A stretch of DNA of 64,000 nt from contig NZ_CP058316.1 of assembly GCF_013389665.1 (NCBI RefSeq), forward strand, positions 558,001 to 622,000, read 5' to 3'. The stretch comes from Microbacterium oleivorans (GTDB lineage Bacteria; Actinomycetota; Actinomycetes; Actinomycetales; Microbacteriaceae). The notes under the pieces are model-generated. The model was given only the letters and a program-made list of their open reading frames with translations. It did no database searches and was not told where the DNA came from. Both the position numbers and the translations under genes were made by a program. Below, one piece after another: positions 54,204-62,660 of this stretch (positions are counted from its first letter, which is position 1; each line of letters begins with the position of its first letter).

Positions 54204-54338
54204 CGCTGGAGAGCAGACTGCTCAACATTTCGGCGAGGCTCAGGACGCCAGAAATGCTCGTTTTCGTCGCTCTGAGGCGTCGAACGACGCTCCGCGAAGG
54301 GCATCGAATCTGCGTCGTGTTCGGCTCATAGCTTCCTC

Positions 54339-54367
54339 AAAAGCGGCCAAAAAGCGGCCAAAAACGC
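54339..54367. repeat. Short tandem repeats between integrase and tRNA
   Basis: Two and a half tandem copies of an AAAAGCGGCC unit (54339-54348, 54349-54359, partial 54360-54367) in the 219-base spacer between integrase stop and tRNA 3' end. A-tract direct repeats here resemble arm-type integrase binding sites. Confidence 0.5.
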
Positions 54368-54422
54368 ATTCTGAGTGGTCTGACCTCAGAAGAAATCCCT
54401 GGTCAGAGGCAAAAAGAGACGG

Positions 54423-54494
54423 TGCCCCTGGAGGGACTCGAACCCCCGACCCGCTCCTTAGGACGGAGTGGCTCTTCCACTGAGCTACAGAGGC
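54423..54494 (-). tRNA. tRNA-Arg (anticodon CCT)
   Basis: A 72-base cloverleaf: acceptor GCCTCTG pairs with CAGGGGC (one G-T pair), D stem GCTC/GAGC, anticodon stem ACTCC/GGAGC with loop GTCCTAA giving anticodon CCT, T stem GGGGG/CCCTC with TTCGAGT loop, discriminator A. CCA is not encoded. It decodes AGG. Its 3' end faces the integrase and the island, the usual tRNA attachment-site geometry. Confidence 0.93.
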
Positions 54495-54620
54495 TGGCCC
54501 TTCGAGTCTAAGCGCCCCCGACCTTCCGAATCCCCTGGGAGTCCCCACTCTCGTTTGCATCCGGCTCCGATTCTCGGAATCGTGGCCGGTTCCCGCAGCA
54601 ATCCACGGAAGGAGAGCTTC

Positions 54621-54902
54621 ATGCTCACGCTCACCGAGAACGCCGCCACCGCGGTGAAGAACATCACCGCTCAGATCCCCGCCGACACCGGCGGCATCCG
54701 TATCGCCGACACCGGCTCCCCCGAGACCGGCTTCGCGCTCTCGCTCGCGGAGGCGCCGCAGGCCGAGGACGCGGTCGTCGAAGCCGACGGAGCACGCGTG
54801 TTCGTCGACCCGGCAGCAGCGCTCGCGCTGGATGACCGCGTGCTCGACGCTCAGGTCGACGGAGAGGGCGCGATCAGCTTCGCCCTCGGCATCCGCGCCT
54901 GA
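54621..54902 (+). CDS. HesB/IscA-like fold protein lacking cysteines
   Basis: Protein of 93 residues that follows the A-type iron-sulfur carrier plan: MLTLTENAATAVKNITAQIP, GIRIADTG near 27, GARVFVDPAAALALDDRVLD near 55, and a short beta end. Real A-type carriers use three Cys to hold Fe-S; none is present here. Such cysteine-free relatives are seen in actinobacteria and are sometimes called Fe-S biosynthesis-like by name only. ATG 54621 has GGAAGGAG seven bases upstream. A strong terminator follows, so it is a single-gene transcript. Confidence 0.8.
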   Translation: MLTLTENAATAVKNITAQIPADTGGIRIADTGSPETGFALSLAEAPQAEDAVVEADGARVFVDPAAALALDDRVLDAQVDGEGAISFALGIRA

Positions 54903-54916
54903 CACCAGCAGACTTC

Positions 54917-54963
54917 GAAAGCCCCGGCAGCCGTATCCTCAGTGCGGCGGCCGGGGCTTTCGT
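54917..54963 (+). terminator. Intrinsic-type terminator
   Basis: Perfect 13-bp stem CGAAAGCCCCGGC / GCCGGGGCTTTCG with a 21-base loop, 15 bases after the stop of the HesB-like gene. The descending arm carries TTT. Typical of high-GC terminators. Confidence 0.8.
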
Positions 54964-54966
54964 CTG

Positions 54967-55412
54967 CCAGGCAGCGGCGCAACGGCAACGCGTAGACCGC
55001 AGAATGATTCCGACGCATCGCCGATGCCGTGCCCGCGAGTCTGGGCAGCAGAGTGGCCCTCACCAGCAGCTTCGACTGATCGCCCCCCTGCAGGCATGAA
55101 CGCGCCGAGCCTACTTACGGGTCGGACAGCTGGCCGCGCGTGCGACGCAGCACCGCCTCGGAGAAGCGTCGGACGTGGCTGCCACCGGCCAACCACTTAC
55201 CCTGACCCAACGTTCGGCGGGCCGTCCTCGTCCGTGACACCGGTAGGTGTGATCCTCACAGTCGCGGCTTCCTCCTGATCGATCACTCAGTGCCTGTGCA
55301 GTGTCCACTCGAAGGGAACGAGATGAAACACTTCGGGCGTCATCCCTCTCGCCCTCTGAACCGCGGATAGGGTCGGATCGCAAGCGATCAGACGAGCCGG
55401 AACGGGTACGCC
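54967..55412. other. Intergenic stretch without recognisable gene
   Basis: About 445 bases between the terminator and the SDR gene. Frames here are short and without motifs. The 3' part should contain the SDR promoter, but no convincing -10/-35 pair is visible. Confidence 0.4.
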
Positions 55413-56312
55413 GTGCGAGTAGCGATGACGGGAACAGCCGGATTTATCGGGCGACAGGTAGCGGCGGCGCTGGTGTCGCGTGACATTGACGTCTCGGGTC
55501 TGCTGCATACTCGCCCGGCCGCGGACGGCGCCGTGCGTCATGTGCACGGAGACCTCGCGGACGGCTCCGGCATCGCGGAGCTGCTCAGCGATGCGGATGC
55601 CGTCATCCACTGCGCGAGCTACGTCGGCCCGGACGAGACTCTGCAGCAGCGGGTCAACATCACCGGCACGAAGCACCTGCTCGCTGCCGCGGAGCGCGCC
55701 GGCGTCACGCGGATCGTCTCTCTGAGCACCGCCGGTGTCTACGGAGGGCTCGGCGCCGGCGGCACCGAGGAGACGCTCGTTCCCGCCCCGGCATCCGCGC
55801 TGAGCCGAAGCCGCCTGACGGCTGATCAGCTGGTTCTCGAGGCCGGCGGCATCGTCGTGCGCCCGAACGCCGTGGTCGGTGCCGGAGACCGCTGGTATCT
55901 GTCACAGCTCCTGGGGTTCATGCTGAAGCATGACGCGTGGATCGACGGTGGAGTGCCTCGTGTCTCCGCTATCGATGCACCACTACTCGGCGAGGTACTG
56001 GCCGCGCTGGCGCTCTCGCCGCCCGAGCACAACCTTTACCTTGCGGCGACTCCGCACCCGGTGACGATACGCGAGCTGGTCACGCCTGTGATCGCAGCGC
56101 TCGGACGACAAGGTCCCGCGCGCTCGATCGACGCCGATCAACTGCGAACCCTGGCTTCGAACCTGGGCATCTCGGCGTCACAGCTGCAGATGGTCGCCCA
56201 AGACAACGTCTTCGACACGAGCCGCCTGTGGAACGAGCTGCCCGGCCTCGCTCGCGACGTGAAGCTATCGGATGCGGACATCGACTGGTACGTGCGGGCA
56301 GTCCGCCCGTGA
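55413..56312 (+). CDS. NAD(P)-dependent epimerase/dehydratase-like SDR
   Basis: Extended short-chain dehydrogenase, 299 residues. The nucleotide site is VAMTGTAGFIGRQVAAALVS at 3-22 (TGxxGFIG), with DADAVIHCASYVGPDE near 62 and RIVSLSTAGVYGGLG near 100. The catalytic YxxxK is replaced: the aligned stretch is ALSRSRLTAD, with Leu for Tyr and Arg for Lys, so classical redox catalysis is doubtful. It is convergent with an AfsA-like gene; NAD-dependent epimerase genes often lie beside afsA homologues in streptomycete butyrolactone loci. GTG 55413 is used. Confidence 0.82.
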   Translation: MRVAMTGTAGFIGRQVAAALVSRDIDVSGLLHTRPAADGAVRHVHGDLADGSGIAELLSDADAVIHCASYVGPDETLQQRVNITGTKHLLAAAERAGVTRIVSLSTAGVYGGLGAGGTEETLVPAPASALSRSRLTADQLVLEAGGIVVRPNAVVGAGDRWYLSQLLGFMLKHDAWIDGGVPRVSAIDAPLLGEVLAALALSPPEHNLYLAATPHPVTIRELVTPVIAALGRQGPARSIDADQLRTLASNLGISASQLQMVAQDNVFDTSRLWNELPGLARDVKLSDADIDWYVRAVRP

Positions 56313-56321
56313 GAGCTAGCG

Positions 56322-57176
56322 CTATCGGGTCTCTACCCTTGCGACTTGGCGGCCGTACTGCTCGAACACCGTCACGCACCGCGCCCCATCGTCCTCGCCG
56401 GTGATCTCAACCGGATCGTCGAGCTCCGCGAAGCGCGTGCACTCGACGGCGACGGCCCGCGCCTGTTGACCTCGCAGCATTGCGTGCGCGTCGAGCGCCG
56501 CTTGCGCGAACAGCATGCCCGGCACATGGTCGACCGGGTGGTCGAAGAAGAACGGGTCGGGATGCGTCCATCCGAGCACGGCGCGCACACGACCCTCGAC
56601 GATGATCGCCCTCGATAACGGCGATGCTCCCCCAGGTCGCACCCCGTCGCTCGTGGCGCTCGCGTGCCGGCGGAGCGCCTCATAGGCGCGTCTCGGAAGG
56701 GTACGGATGGATCCGCCGCCGGTGGCGATGAGCTTGCCATGGCGCAGCATCTCGACACGCGCGACGATGCCCGTCATCACCTCACCGCGCAGTCGAGCGT
56801 CGACAATCCGGCACCGCGCTTCCAGTTCGACGTGGTCGCTCGCGCCCCACAACGGTCGACCCACGACCCAAGCGACAGACGCCTCCTGCAGGACCACCGC
56901 CCAGTCGACCGGTACGGCCCCGTCGACCTGACACAACGCCAGTCCCACCTGGCGGATGGCCTCGACGCTCAGGATTGTCGGGACATGGATGCCTGTGACG
57001 GCCGAGTGACCACGCGGGATGACGAGGCGAAAACGGTGCTCGTCTCCGGCATCCAGACGGTGTGTGAGGAACACCTCGGAGAGAACGCGCTTGTGCAAGA
57101 GCGCCGGGTCGACGGGGCTCCATCCCGGCTCAGACAGTGCGTCGTTCGGCGGGCTACCGGCCGGCGAGCTGGTCAT
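56322..57176 (-). CDS. AfsA-like hotdog-fold protein (butyrolactone-type signal synthesis)
   Basis: Protein of 284 residues with two AfsA-type hotdog repeats. Repeat 1: LLHKRVLSEVFLTHRLDAGD, FRLVIPRGHSAVTG, VEAIRQVGLALC. Repeat 2: DPFFFDHPVDHVPGMLFAQA, AALDAHAMLRG. The (D/N)H(P)xDHxPGM stretch is the hallmark. AfsA joins a beta-keto acyl chain with dihydroxyacetone phosphate to make A-factor-type butyrolactones. The ATG overlaps the stop of an FtsX-like permease (ATGA), so it is the last gene of a five-gene operon with an ABC exporter. Role as signal synthase is inferred. Confidence 0.85.
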   Translation of the reverse strand: MTSSPAGSPPNDALSEPGWSPVDPALLHKRVLSEVFLTHRLDAGDEHRFRLVIPRGHSAVTGIHVPTILSVEAIRQVGLALCQVDGAVPVDWAVVLQEASVAWVVGRPLWGASDHVELEARCRIVDARLRGEVMTGIVARVEMLRHGKLIATGGGSIRTLPRRAYEALRRHASATSDGVRPGGASPLSRAIIVEGRVRAVLGWTHPDPFFFDHPVDHVPGMLFAQAALDAHAMLRGQQARAVAVECTRFAELDDPVEITGEDDGARCVTVFEQYGRQVARVETR

Positions 57177-58261
57177 CTGCGCTCCTTGAAATACCGGAAG
57201 AGGTGACGCTCATGCGTTGCGAACGCGGCGATGGAGGCGCCCCCGAGTGCGCTGCCGAATCCAACAGGAAGAGCTGCGACGACGATCGGCAGCACGGACG
57301 TGGTGTTCGGGTGGGACGCGGACGACGCGGGGCTCTCGGAGCCGATCACGAAGGCGAGCAGGAGGACCGCAGCGAGGGCACTCCCCAAGAGCGCCCAAAC
57401 GGTGGTCTCGACGAGGATGGTCGCGAGCTGCTCGGAACGCCGTTGACCGGCGTGCAGAGCGGCGGCATGCTCCAGGCGCCGGGCACGGATGCTCGCCCAG
57501 CCGAGGCTCAGCCCGGCCACGGCGATCAGGGCATAGGCGAACCTGGTGATGCGGGAGTCGAAGGCGAGCGCGCCGTCGAAAGTCGTGCCGTGAGTGTTGT
57601 TCAGCTGTCCGATCTGCAGGGCATCCGTCGACCCGGGTTCGAAGGCGCTCGACCGCAAGAGCAGATCGGTGCTCTCCCCCAGCGGCCACGCGGTCGCCCA
57701 GCATTCATCGAAGGCCTGGTCCGCAGTGACCGGGATGAGCATCGCGAAGCCGAGGCGGTTGTCGCGACCGTCCTTGGGGTACGGGTAGGTGCCGGCGATG
57801 GTCACCACTCCGTCGCTTGTCTGCAGCCGACCGCCGGGAGCGACGGCGAGGGTCTCGGCGAGCGCGTCCGAGATCCAGGCTCCCACCAGCTCAGGCGCGC
57901 CGTCCAAGAGAGCGACGAGCCCCGGGGACACACGGAACGCGGGAATCGACGTGGTGGGAAGCGCCGCCAGATCGATCGGGGTTGTCTCGGCGAGCGCCCC
58001 GGCAGCAACGATCGGGGTCGAGCCGTTCGCCAGCGCGTCGCAGGCGGTACCCCGGATCGCGCTCTCGCTCTGGAGGATCCGCGTCGCGGCTCCTGACTGC
58101 CGAAATGTCTGAGCCTGAGACTCGAGCGCGTGTATCGTGACGGCGTCCGCGACCGCGAGGCTGCCCGCCATGCTCGCCAGCAGCAGCGCGAACGTGACCG
58201 CACGCGTGGTACCGCCGCCGATGTTCCGAGCGGCCTCACTCAGGATTGCGCTGAGGCGCAC
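57173..58261 (-). CDS. FtsX-like ABC transporter permease
   Basis: Permease of the MacB/FtsX type, 362 residues. The first membrane helix is near 15-35 (AVTFALLLASMAGSLAVADA), then a large extracytoplasmic domain of about 200 residues, then three helices at the C-terminus (FAYALIAVAGLSLGWASI, TVWALLGSALAAVLLLAFVI, PIVVAALPVGFGSALGGAS). This is the half-size 4-helix form that moves substrates or controls envelope enzymes by mechanotransmission. GTG 58261 starts inside the end of the ATPase gene (26-base overlap); GGGGG precedes it. Confidence 0.85.
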   Translation of the reverse strand: MRLSAILSEAARNIGGGTTRAVTFALLLASMAGSLAVADAVTIHALESQAQTFRQSGAATRILQSESAIRGTACDALANGSTPIVAAGALAETTPIDLAALPTTSIPAFRVSPGLVALLDGAPELVGAWISDALAETLAVAPGGRLQTSDGVVTIAGTYPYPKDGRDNRLGFAMLIPVTADQAFDECWATAWPLGESTDLLLRSSAFEPGSTDALQIGQLNNTHGTTFDGALAFDSRITRFAYALIAVAGLSLGWASIRARRLEHAAALHAGQRRSEQLATILVETTVWALLGSALAAVLLLAFVIGSESPASSASHPNTTSVLPIVVAALPVGFGSALGGASIAAFATHERHLFRYFKERR

Positions 58262-58949
58262 GCTGTCCCCCGTCCTCGAACAGCGGCGCGTAGTCAGCGA
58301 GATCGACGACGTACCCGCACGCCTCACGAGTGCCCTGGTCGTGCGTGGCGATCAGCACGATCGATCCTCCATCGGCGATGTTGCGGAGCGTCGCGTTCAC
58401 CGAGCGCGCAGTCGACTGGTCCAGCTGCGCCGTCGGCTCGTCGACGAGCAGCAGATCGGGTGCGATCGCGACAGCCCGCGCGAGCATGAGGCGCTGGGCT
58501 TCACCGCCCGATAGGGCGTGGAACGGCCGCTCGGCGGCCTCCTGCAGACCGAAGGTCGCGAGTGTCTCGCGCGCCCGGGCATCAGCGGCCGCCCGAGTAA
58601 GACCCTTCGTCAGGAAGGGGAAGGCGACATGGTCGATCGCTGTTCGGTGCGCGACTCCGTGAGGGTTCTGGAAGACCCAGGCGATCGTGTCGATGCTCTG
58701 CTTCGTGACGGTGCCCGCGACCGGCTCCTCCCAACCGGCGAGGATCGAAAGCAACGTCGATTTGCCGCTGCCGGACGGCCCGCAGATGGCGACGATATCG
58801 CCGCTGCCGAAGCCGAAGGAGAGGGCTTCGAAAAGCCGAGTGCCCCCGGGGAACCCATGCGCGAGACCGTGGACGTCGATGCGAGCGTCTGCCGTGGTGA
58901 TCGCAGCGGCCTGGTCACGGACGGCAGCTGTCGTGCGTGATCGCCTCAC
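58236..58949 (-). CDS. ABC transporter ATPase (LolD/MacB type)
   Basis: ATPase of 237 residues. Walker A ICGPSGSGKSTLLSILAG near 55, Q-loop WVFQNPHGVAHR near 92, signature ALSGGEAQRLMLARAVA near 145, Walker B LLLVDEPTAQLD near 168, and the switch His in IATHDQGTRE. It drives the FtsX-like permease encoded next. GTG 58949 begins inside the previous gene (35-base overlap), so the exact start is open. Confidence 0.9.
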   Translation of the reverse strand: MRRSRTTAAVRDQAAAITTADARIDVHGLAHGFPGGTRLFEALSFGFGSGDIVAICGPSGSGKSTLLSILAGWEEPVAGTVTKQSIDTIAWVFQNPHGVAHRTAIDHVAFPFLTKGLTRAAADARARETLATFGLQEAAERPFHALSGGEAQRLMLARAVAIAPDLLLVDEPTAQLDQSTARSVNATLRNIADGGSIVLIATHDQGTREACGYVVDLADYAPLFEDGGQRAPQRNPE

Positions 58950-59967
58950 CGATGTTCACCTCATCCGGTACGGCATCCGGCGCCGTGTCGTCGACGACCT
59001 CGAGAGCCACCAGCGACGCTCCGAGGCTGGATCCGAGCACGGTGACCGGGTAGACGGTGTCACCGGATTGAATGCATCCGTGCCCGTCGGCGATCCCGAA
59101 GACCGCTGAAGCCGGTACCTGCAGCGCTTCGACGGCTTCGGAGAGCTCCAGCGTGGCCGGGGCCGTCGTGGCTGGATCTTGCGCCATCAACGCGTTGGCT
59201 TGTTCGGTCTGGGCGAGTTCCGCGAGGAACTCTGGCGTCGTGATGGCGCCTCCACCGTCGAACGCGGCTCTCAGTCCGAACACCGTGACGGTCCGATCAC
59301 CCGCGACGAGGTCGGCGGGTGGCGAGTCGATGACGAGTTGCTGCAATGATCCTTTCGCAACCGCGAACGAGCTCCCCACCGAGAGCGGAGCGCCGAGTGC
59401 GACGCTGCAGTCGGTCACTGCGAGGTGCTCCTGCGGCAGCCACGCGATCTCGCTCAGCGCAAGCGAACGCCCCTCACTCATGCCGACCTGGCTGCGTAGA
59501 GCTTCCACCGCGACAGCGGTGTCCCAGCCGAAGTAGCCGTCCGCCTCGAGCGCGCCGAAGCCCAGTCGGGTGAGCTCTGCCTGGAGAGCCGCGACATCCG
59601 AACCCTCGGCTCTGACTGCGAGATCACGAAACGGAGGAACGTCGAGATGCAACGCGAGCACGGGGGTGTCGTCGATGCGGCCGACGATCGTGCCGGAAGC
59701 GATGCTCGAACCGGGGCCACACGCGCTGTTGGTGAGTACGCCGCTGCGATTCGTCGTCACCGCAGTGTCCGGCCCGGGGACCAGCCTGACCTGGATCTTT
59801 CGGGTGTCCGTGAACTCCTGCGGGGTCGCGGGGGCAGTGGTCACGGGCGCCGACGCTTCCAGCGAAGCGGGAGGAGGAGCGGGACGGAGAAAGTACCCCG
59901 CGCCTGCTCCGGCAGCGACGAGCACGACGCCGCAGAGCCCGGCGAGCAGAGCGCGCTGCCGGGTCAT
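58915..59967 (-). CDS. Membrane-anchored fusion-like protein with peptidoglycan-binding domain
   Basis: Exported protein of 350 residues. One N-terminal membrane anchor (LLAGLCGVVLVAAGAGAGYF), a Pro/Ala linker, then HlyD/efflux-adaptor-like beta parts (TTNRSGVLTNSACGPGSSIA, VGRIDDTPVLAL). Between them is a PG_binding_1-like module: VAALQAELTRLGFGALEADG then YFGWDTAVAVEALRSQ near 125-160. This adaptor class couples FtsX/MacB-like permeases to the cell wall in Gram-positive bacteria. Start ATG 59967 overlaps the lipoprotein stop (ATGA). Confidence 0.82.
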   Translation of the reverse strand: MTRQRALLAGLCGVVLVAAGAGAGYFLRPAPPPASLEASAPVTTAPATPQEFTDTRKIQVRLVPGPDTAVTTNRSGVLTNSACGPGSSIASGTIVGRIDDTPVLALHLDVPPFRDLAVRAEGSDVAALQAELTRLGFGALEADGYFGWDTAVAVEALRSQVGMSEGRSLALSEIAWLPQEHLAVTDCSVALGAPLSVGSSFAVAKGSLQQLVIDSPPADLVAGDRTVTVFGLRAAFDGGGAITTPEFLAELAQTEQANALMAQDPATTAPATLELSEAVEALQVPASAVFGIADGHGCIQSGDTVYPVTVLGSSLGASLVALEVVDDTAPDAVPDEVNIGEAITHDSCRP

Positions 59968-60623
59968 TCCTCACCGACCGAGATCGAGTAGCCGGCGTTG
60001 CTGAAGCATGTCTGCGCCTGTGGGCTCATCGGGTTGTAAGCAGCGCTGGCGAATGCGTCGTCGAGATCGTCACGGAACGTCTGCGAGGTGTAGCTCGCGT
60101 CGACGACGCCGGCTTCGATGAGACACTGCACGGCGACCTGTGCTTGATCGCTCAGAAGATCGGGGTTGCCCTGCTGCGTGATGAACAGCGCCTCGATGGG
60201 AGCGAGCTCCGCCGAGCATTCGGTGCCCACTTCCATGTACTTCTCGACGGCTTCCTGCCCGTCGAGCGGAGGGGGCGTGATCTGGTAGCTACCGTTGGCG
60301 AGCTGCGAGTAGTTCTCCTCGTAGCCCGCGTCATTCATGCACGTGCGGTACAGCCGGTGCGCCTCGTCGTAGTCCTCCTGCGCTATCGTGCCGGAATCGA
60401 TCGCACGGGTGAGCACCTCGGCGACGAACGGGTTCTCGGCATTCTCGGGCACGTCGAGCGCGCGTTGGAACAAGTCGGTCAGGCTGCCGGCGAGCTTCTC
60501 GCTCTCCGCGGTATCCGTGTCGCCCTCATAGGTCCCCTCGGTGGTCGTCGTGCATCCCGAAAGAACGAGAATCCCTACCGCGGCCACCGCCACGAGGCTT
60601 GCTAAGTTCTTCTTCCAGCTCAT
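59964..60623 (-). CDS. Putative lipoprotein, first gene of AfsA/ABC operon
   Basis: Lipoprotein of 219 residues with a lipobox ILVLSGC (Cys near 24) and an acidic Thr-rich linker. The mature domain is mostly helical, with four Cys in the pattern YRTCMNDAGYEENY, GTECSAEL, VQCLIEAGVV and QTCFSNAGYS, likely two disulfides. I do not recognise a family; it may sense or hold the exported molecule. A strong GGAGAGGA site precedes ATG 60623. It is divergent from the two-component genes, with a 154-base shared promoter region. Confidence 0.75.
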   Translation of the reverse strand: MSWKKNLASLVAVAAVGILVLSGCTTTTEGTYEGDTDTAESEKLAGSLTDLFQRALDVPENAENPFVAEVLTRAIDSGTIAQEDYDEAHRLYRTCMNDAGYEENYSQLANGSYQITPPPLDGQEAVEKYMEVGTECSAELAPIEALFITQQGNPDLLSDQAQVAVQCLIEAGVVDASYTSQTFRDDLDDAFASAAYNPMSPQAQTCFSNAGYSISVGEE

Positions 60624-60777
60624 GTCGATTCCTCTCCTCGCGGGCTGTCCGCTCGTCGGCGGTGTGACCAGTTCTAGAGAGGCAGCCGTCAGGGCTCCGT
60701 TAGCCGAATGCTGACGCTGAGCTAACGCGCCGATGGCAAAGTCAGATCAGGGCGGGGCACGAGAAGGGCGGTGGGCG

Positions 60778-61437
60778 ATGCGCGTCATGGTGGTGGAGGA
60801 CGACAGAATCCTCTCGGAGACCCTGCATGGCGGTCTGACGGCCGAGGGCTTCACCGTGGACATCGCGCTCGACGGCGACTCGGCTCTGAATCGTCTCGGT
60901 GAGATCGACTTCGACGTGCTCGTCCTCGACCGTGACCTTCCGGGCATCTCGGGCGACCAGGTGTGCCGGAGCCTGCGCGAATTCAATGACGACACCCGCA
61001 TCCTGATGCTCACCGCCGCATCCTCCGTCATGGATCGCGTCGAAGGCCTCGACCTCGGCGCAGACGACTACCTCACCAAACCCTTCGCATTCGTCGAACT
61101 CGTCGCGCGCGTGCGTGCGCTCAGCCGCCGCGCGCGCGCGGTGAACGCACCGGTGATCGAGCACGGACCGCTGCGCGTCGACACCGTCCGCCGGCGGGTG
61201 TTCCTCGGCCATGAGCCGGTGAAGCTCTCGCCCAAGGAGTTCGAGGTACTCGAGGCGCTGCTCCGCGCCGACGGCAAGCCCTTGCGTTCGGAGCAATTGC
61301 TCGACATCGCCTGGGCCACCCCCGACGATCTGAGTGGCGGGGTGGTTCGTGTCCTGATGCACTCGTTGCGGAAGAAGATCGGCGCGGACCTGATCCAATA
61401 CGACAAGGGTCACGGCTATCGGATTGGAGCAGTCTGA
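60778..61437 (+). CDS. OmpR/PhoB-type response regulator
   Basis: Two-component response regulator, 219 residues. Receiver: MRVMVVEDDRILSETLHGGL with acidic pair, phospho-acceptor Asp in VLVLDRDLPGISGD near 51, Thr in MLTAASS and Lys in GADDYLTKPF near 101. Winged-helix output: GHEPVKLSPKEFEVLEALLR, then GGVVRVLMHSLRKKIGADLI. ATG 60778 starts exactly at the receiver; an earlier in-frame ATG (60733) is less likely. It probably regulates the divergent AfsA/ABC operon. The kinase gene follows two bases after its stop. Confidence 0.93.
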   Translation: MRVMVVEDDRILSETLHGGLTAEGFTVDIALDGDSALNRLGEIDFDVLVLDRDLPGISGDQVCRSLREFNDDTRILMLTAASSVMDRVEGLDLGADDYLTKPFAFVELVARVRALSRRARAVNAPVIEHGPLRVDTVRRRVFLGHEPVKLSPKEFEVLEALLRADGKPLRSEQLLDIAWATPDDLSGGVVRVLMHSLRKKIGADLIQYDKGHGYRIGAV

Positions 61438-61439
61438 TC

Positions 61440-62606
61440 ATGACCGTACGCGCACGTTCCCTGCGCAGGACCCCGCTCGCACTGAAGCTGACATTGATCT
61501 CCACGGCCGCGTTCACTCTGGCGGCAGCGGTGCTACTGGCGGTCGAGTACGCCATGCTGCAGTACGTCGTCGAGGTGTCCATCGACGCAACGACCGGCAG
61601 CTCGTCGCAAGGCCAGGCGCCGAACGACCTCGATGGATCCACCGCGGTATTCCGGGTCGCGCATGATCTCGCGAGCACGGTGATGCTGATATCTGCGATC
61701 ACCGCCACGGTGATGGTCGCTCTGGCGGGCGCGGCAGTATGGCTCGTTGCCCGTCGATCGTTGGGGCGAGTGGCCGACCTCACAGAGCTGACGCGGCGCA
61801 TCACCGGCGAGAATCTGGATGAGCGACTCCGGCTGACGGGCCCGCGCGATGAAATCAGCGAACTCGGGGACACCATCGACGACATGTTGCAGCGTCTTCA
61901 CGCCGCATTCGAACAGCAGGATCGATTCGTCGCCAATGCCTCGCACGAGCTCCGAACCCCGCTCGCAGGCATCCGTGCGTCTCTCGAGCAGTCCCTCATG
62001 CACGATGCTGTTCCTCCGCGCCCCGAAGTCGCCATGCGCCGAGCGCTGGAAGCCACGGAACGCTCAGAGCGGCTGCTCACCGCTCTCCTCCAGCTGGCCC
62101 GTTCGCGCAGGCTTCCGACCAACCAGCTGCAGACGATCGATCTCGCCGAGACGGTCGAAGCGGCGATCGACCTCGTGCAGTCGGAAGCGTCCGCCGCGGG
62201 GCATTCGTTCGACGTCCAGCTAGAAGGCGTGCAGATCGAGGGCGACACGGTGCTCGTGATGCAGGCCGCGCATAACCTCGTACTGAACGCCGTCCGTCAT
62301 GGCGCGACGTCCTCCCCCATCACGGTACGGGTCTCCTGCTCCGGCCAGGATGGTGCGCTGACGATCTCCAACGGCGGGGAGACCTTGAACGGGGAGACGG
62401 TTGCAAAACTCGTCGAGCCCTTCAACCGTGGAGCCGCGACCCGGCAGACGCAGCGGCACGCCGCCGGTACGGGCCTCGGCCTGGCGATCGTGCAGAGCAT
62501 CGCGGTTCAGCACGATGGCCACCTGGATCTGGCGCCCCGGCCCGGTGGCGGACTGACCGCACGATTGCGGCTTCCCCGAGCCGAGCCGGTCGCAGTGTCG
62601 ACATGA
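61440..62606 (+). CDS. Sensor histidine kinase
   Basis: Membrane histidine kinase, 388 residues: helix 1 near 18-42, a short extracytoplasmic loop (about 45-75), helix 2 near 80-105, HAMP (RRSLGRVADLTELTRRITGE), then the dimerisation H-box FVANASHELRTPLAGIRASL near 165 with the phospho-His. ATP-binding boxes follow: HNLVLNAVRHG (N), and GTGLGLAIVQSIAVQHDGHL (G). The small sensor loop suggests detection of membrane or envelope signals, as in kinases paired with FtsX-type exporters. A terminator follows the stop by three bases. Confidence 0.93.
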   Translation: MTVRARSLRRTPLALKLTLISTAAFTLAAAVLLAVEYAMLQYVVEVSIDATTGSSSQGQAPNDLDGSTAVFRVAHDLASTVMLISAITATVMVALAGAAVWLVARRSLGRVADLTELTRRITGENLDERLRLTGPRDEISELGDTIDDMLQRLHAAFEQQDRFVANASHELRTPLAGIRASLEQSLMHDAVPPRPEVAMRRALEATERSERLLTALLQLARSRRLPTNQLQTIDLAETVEAAIDLVQSEASAAGHSFDVQLEGVQIEGDTVLVMQAAHNLVLNAVRHGATSSPITVRVSCSGQDGALTISNGGETLNGETVAKLVEPFNRGAATRQTQRHAAGTGLGLAIVQSIAVQHDGHLDLAPRPGGGLTARLRLPRAEPVAVST

Positions 62607-62609
62607 CGT

Positions 62610-62643
62610 TGCCCCGTTCACACATCACCACGTGAACGGGGCA
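62610..62643 (+). terminator. Intrinsic-type terminator after kinase gene
   Basis: Perfect 12-bp stem TGCCCCGTTCAC / GTGAACGGGGCA with a 10-base loop, starting three bases after the kinase stop. It has no T-run, as is usual in this genome type. Confidence 0.8.
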
Positions 62644-62660
62644 GCGTCGCCGCGACGAGT

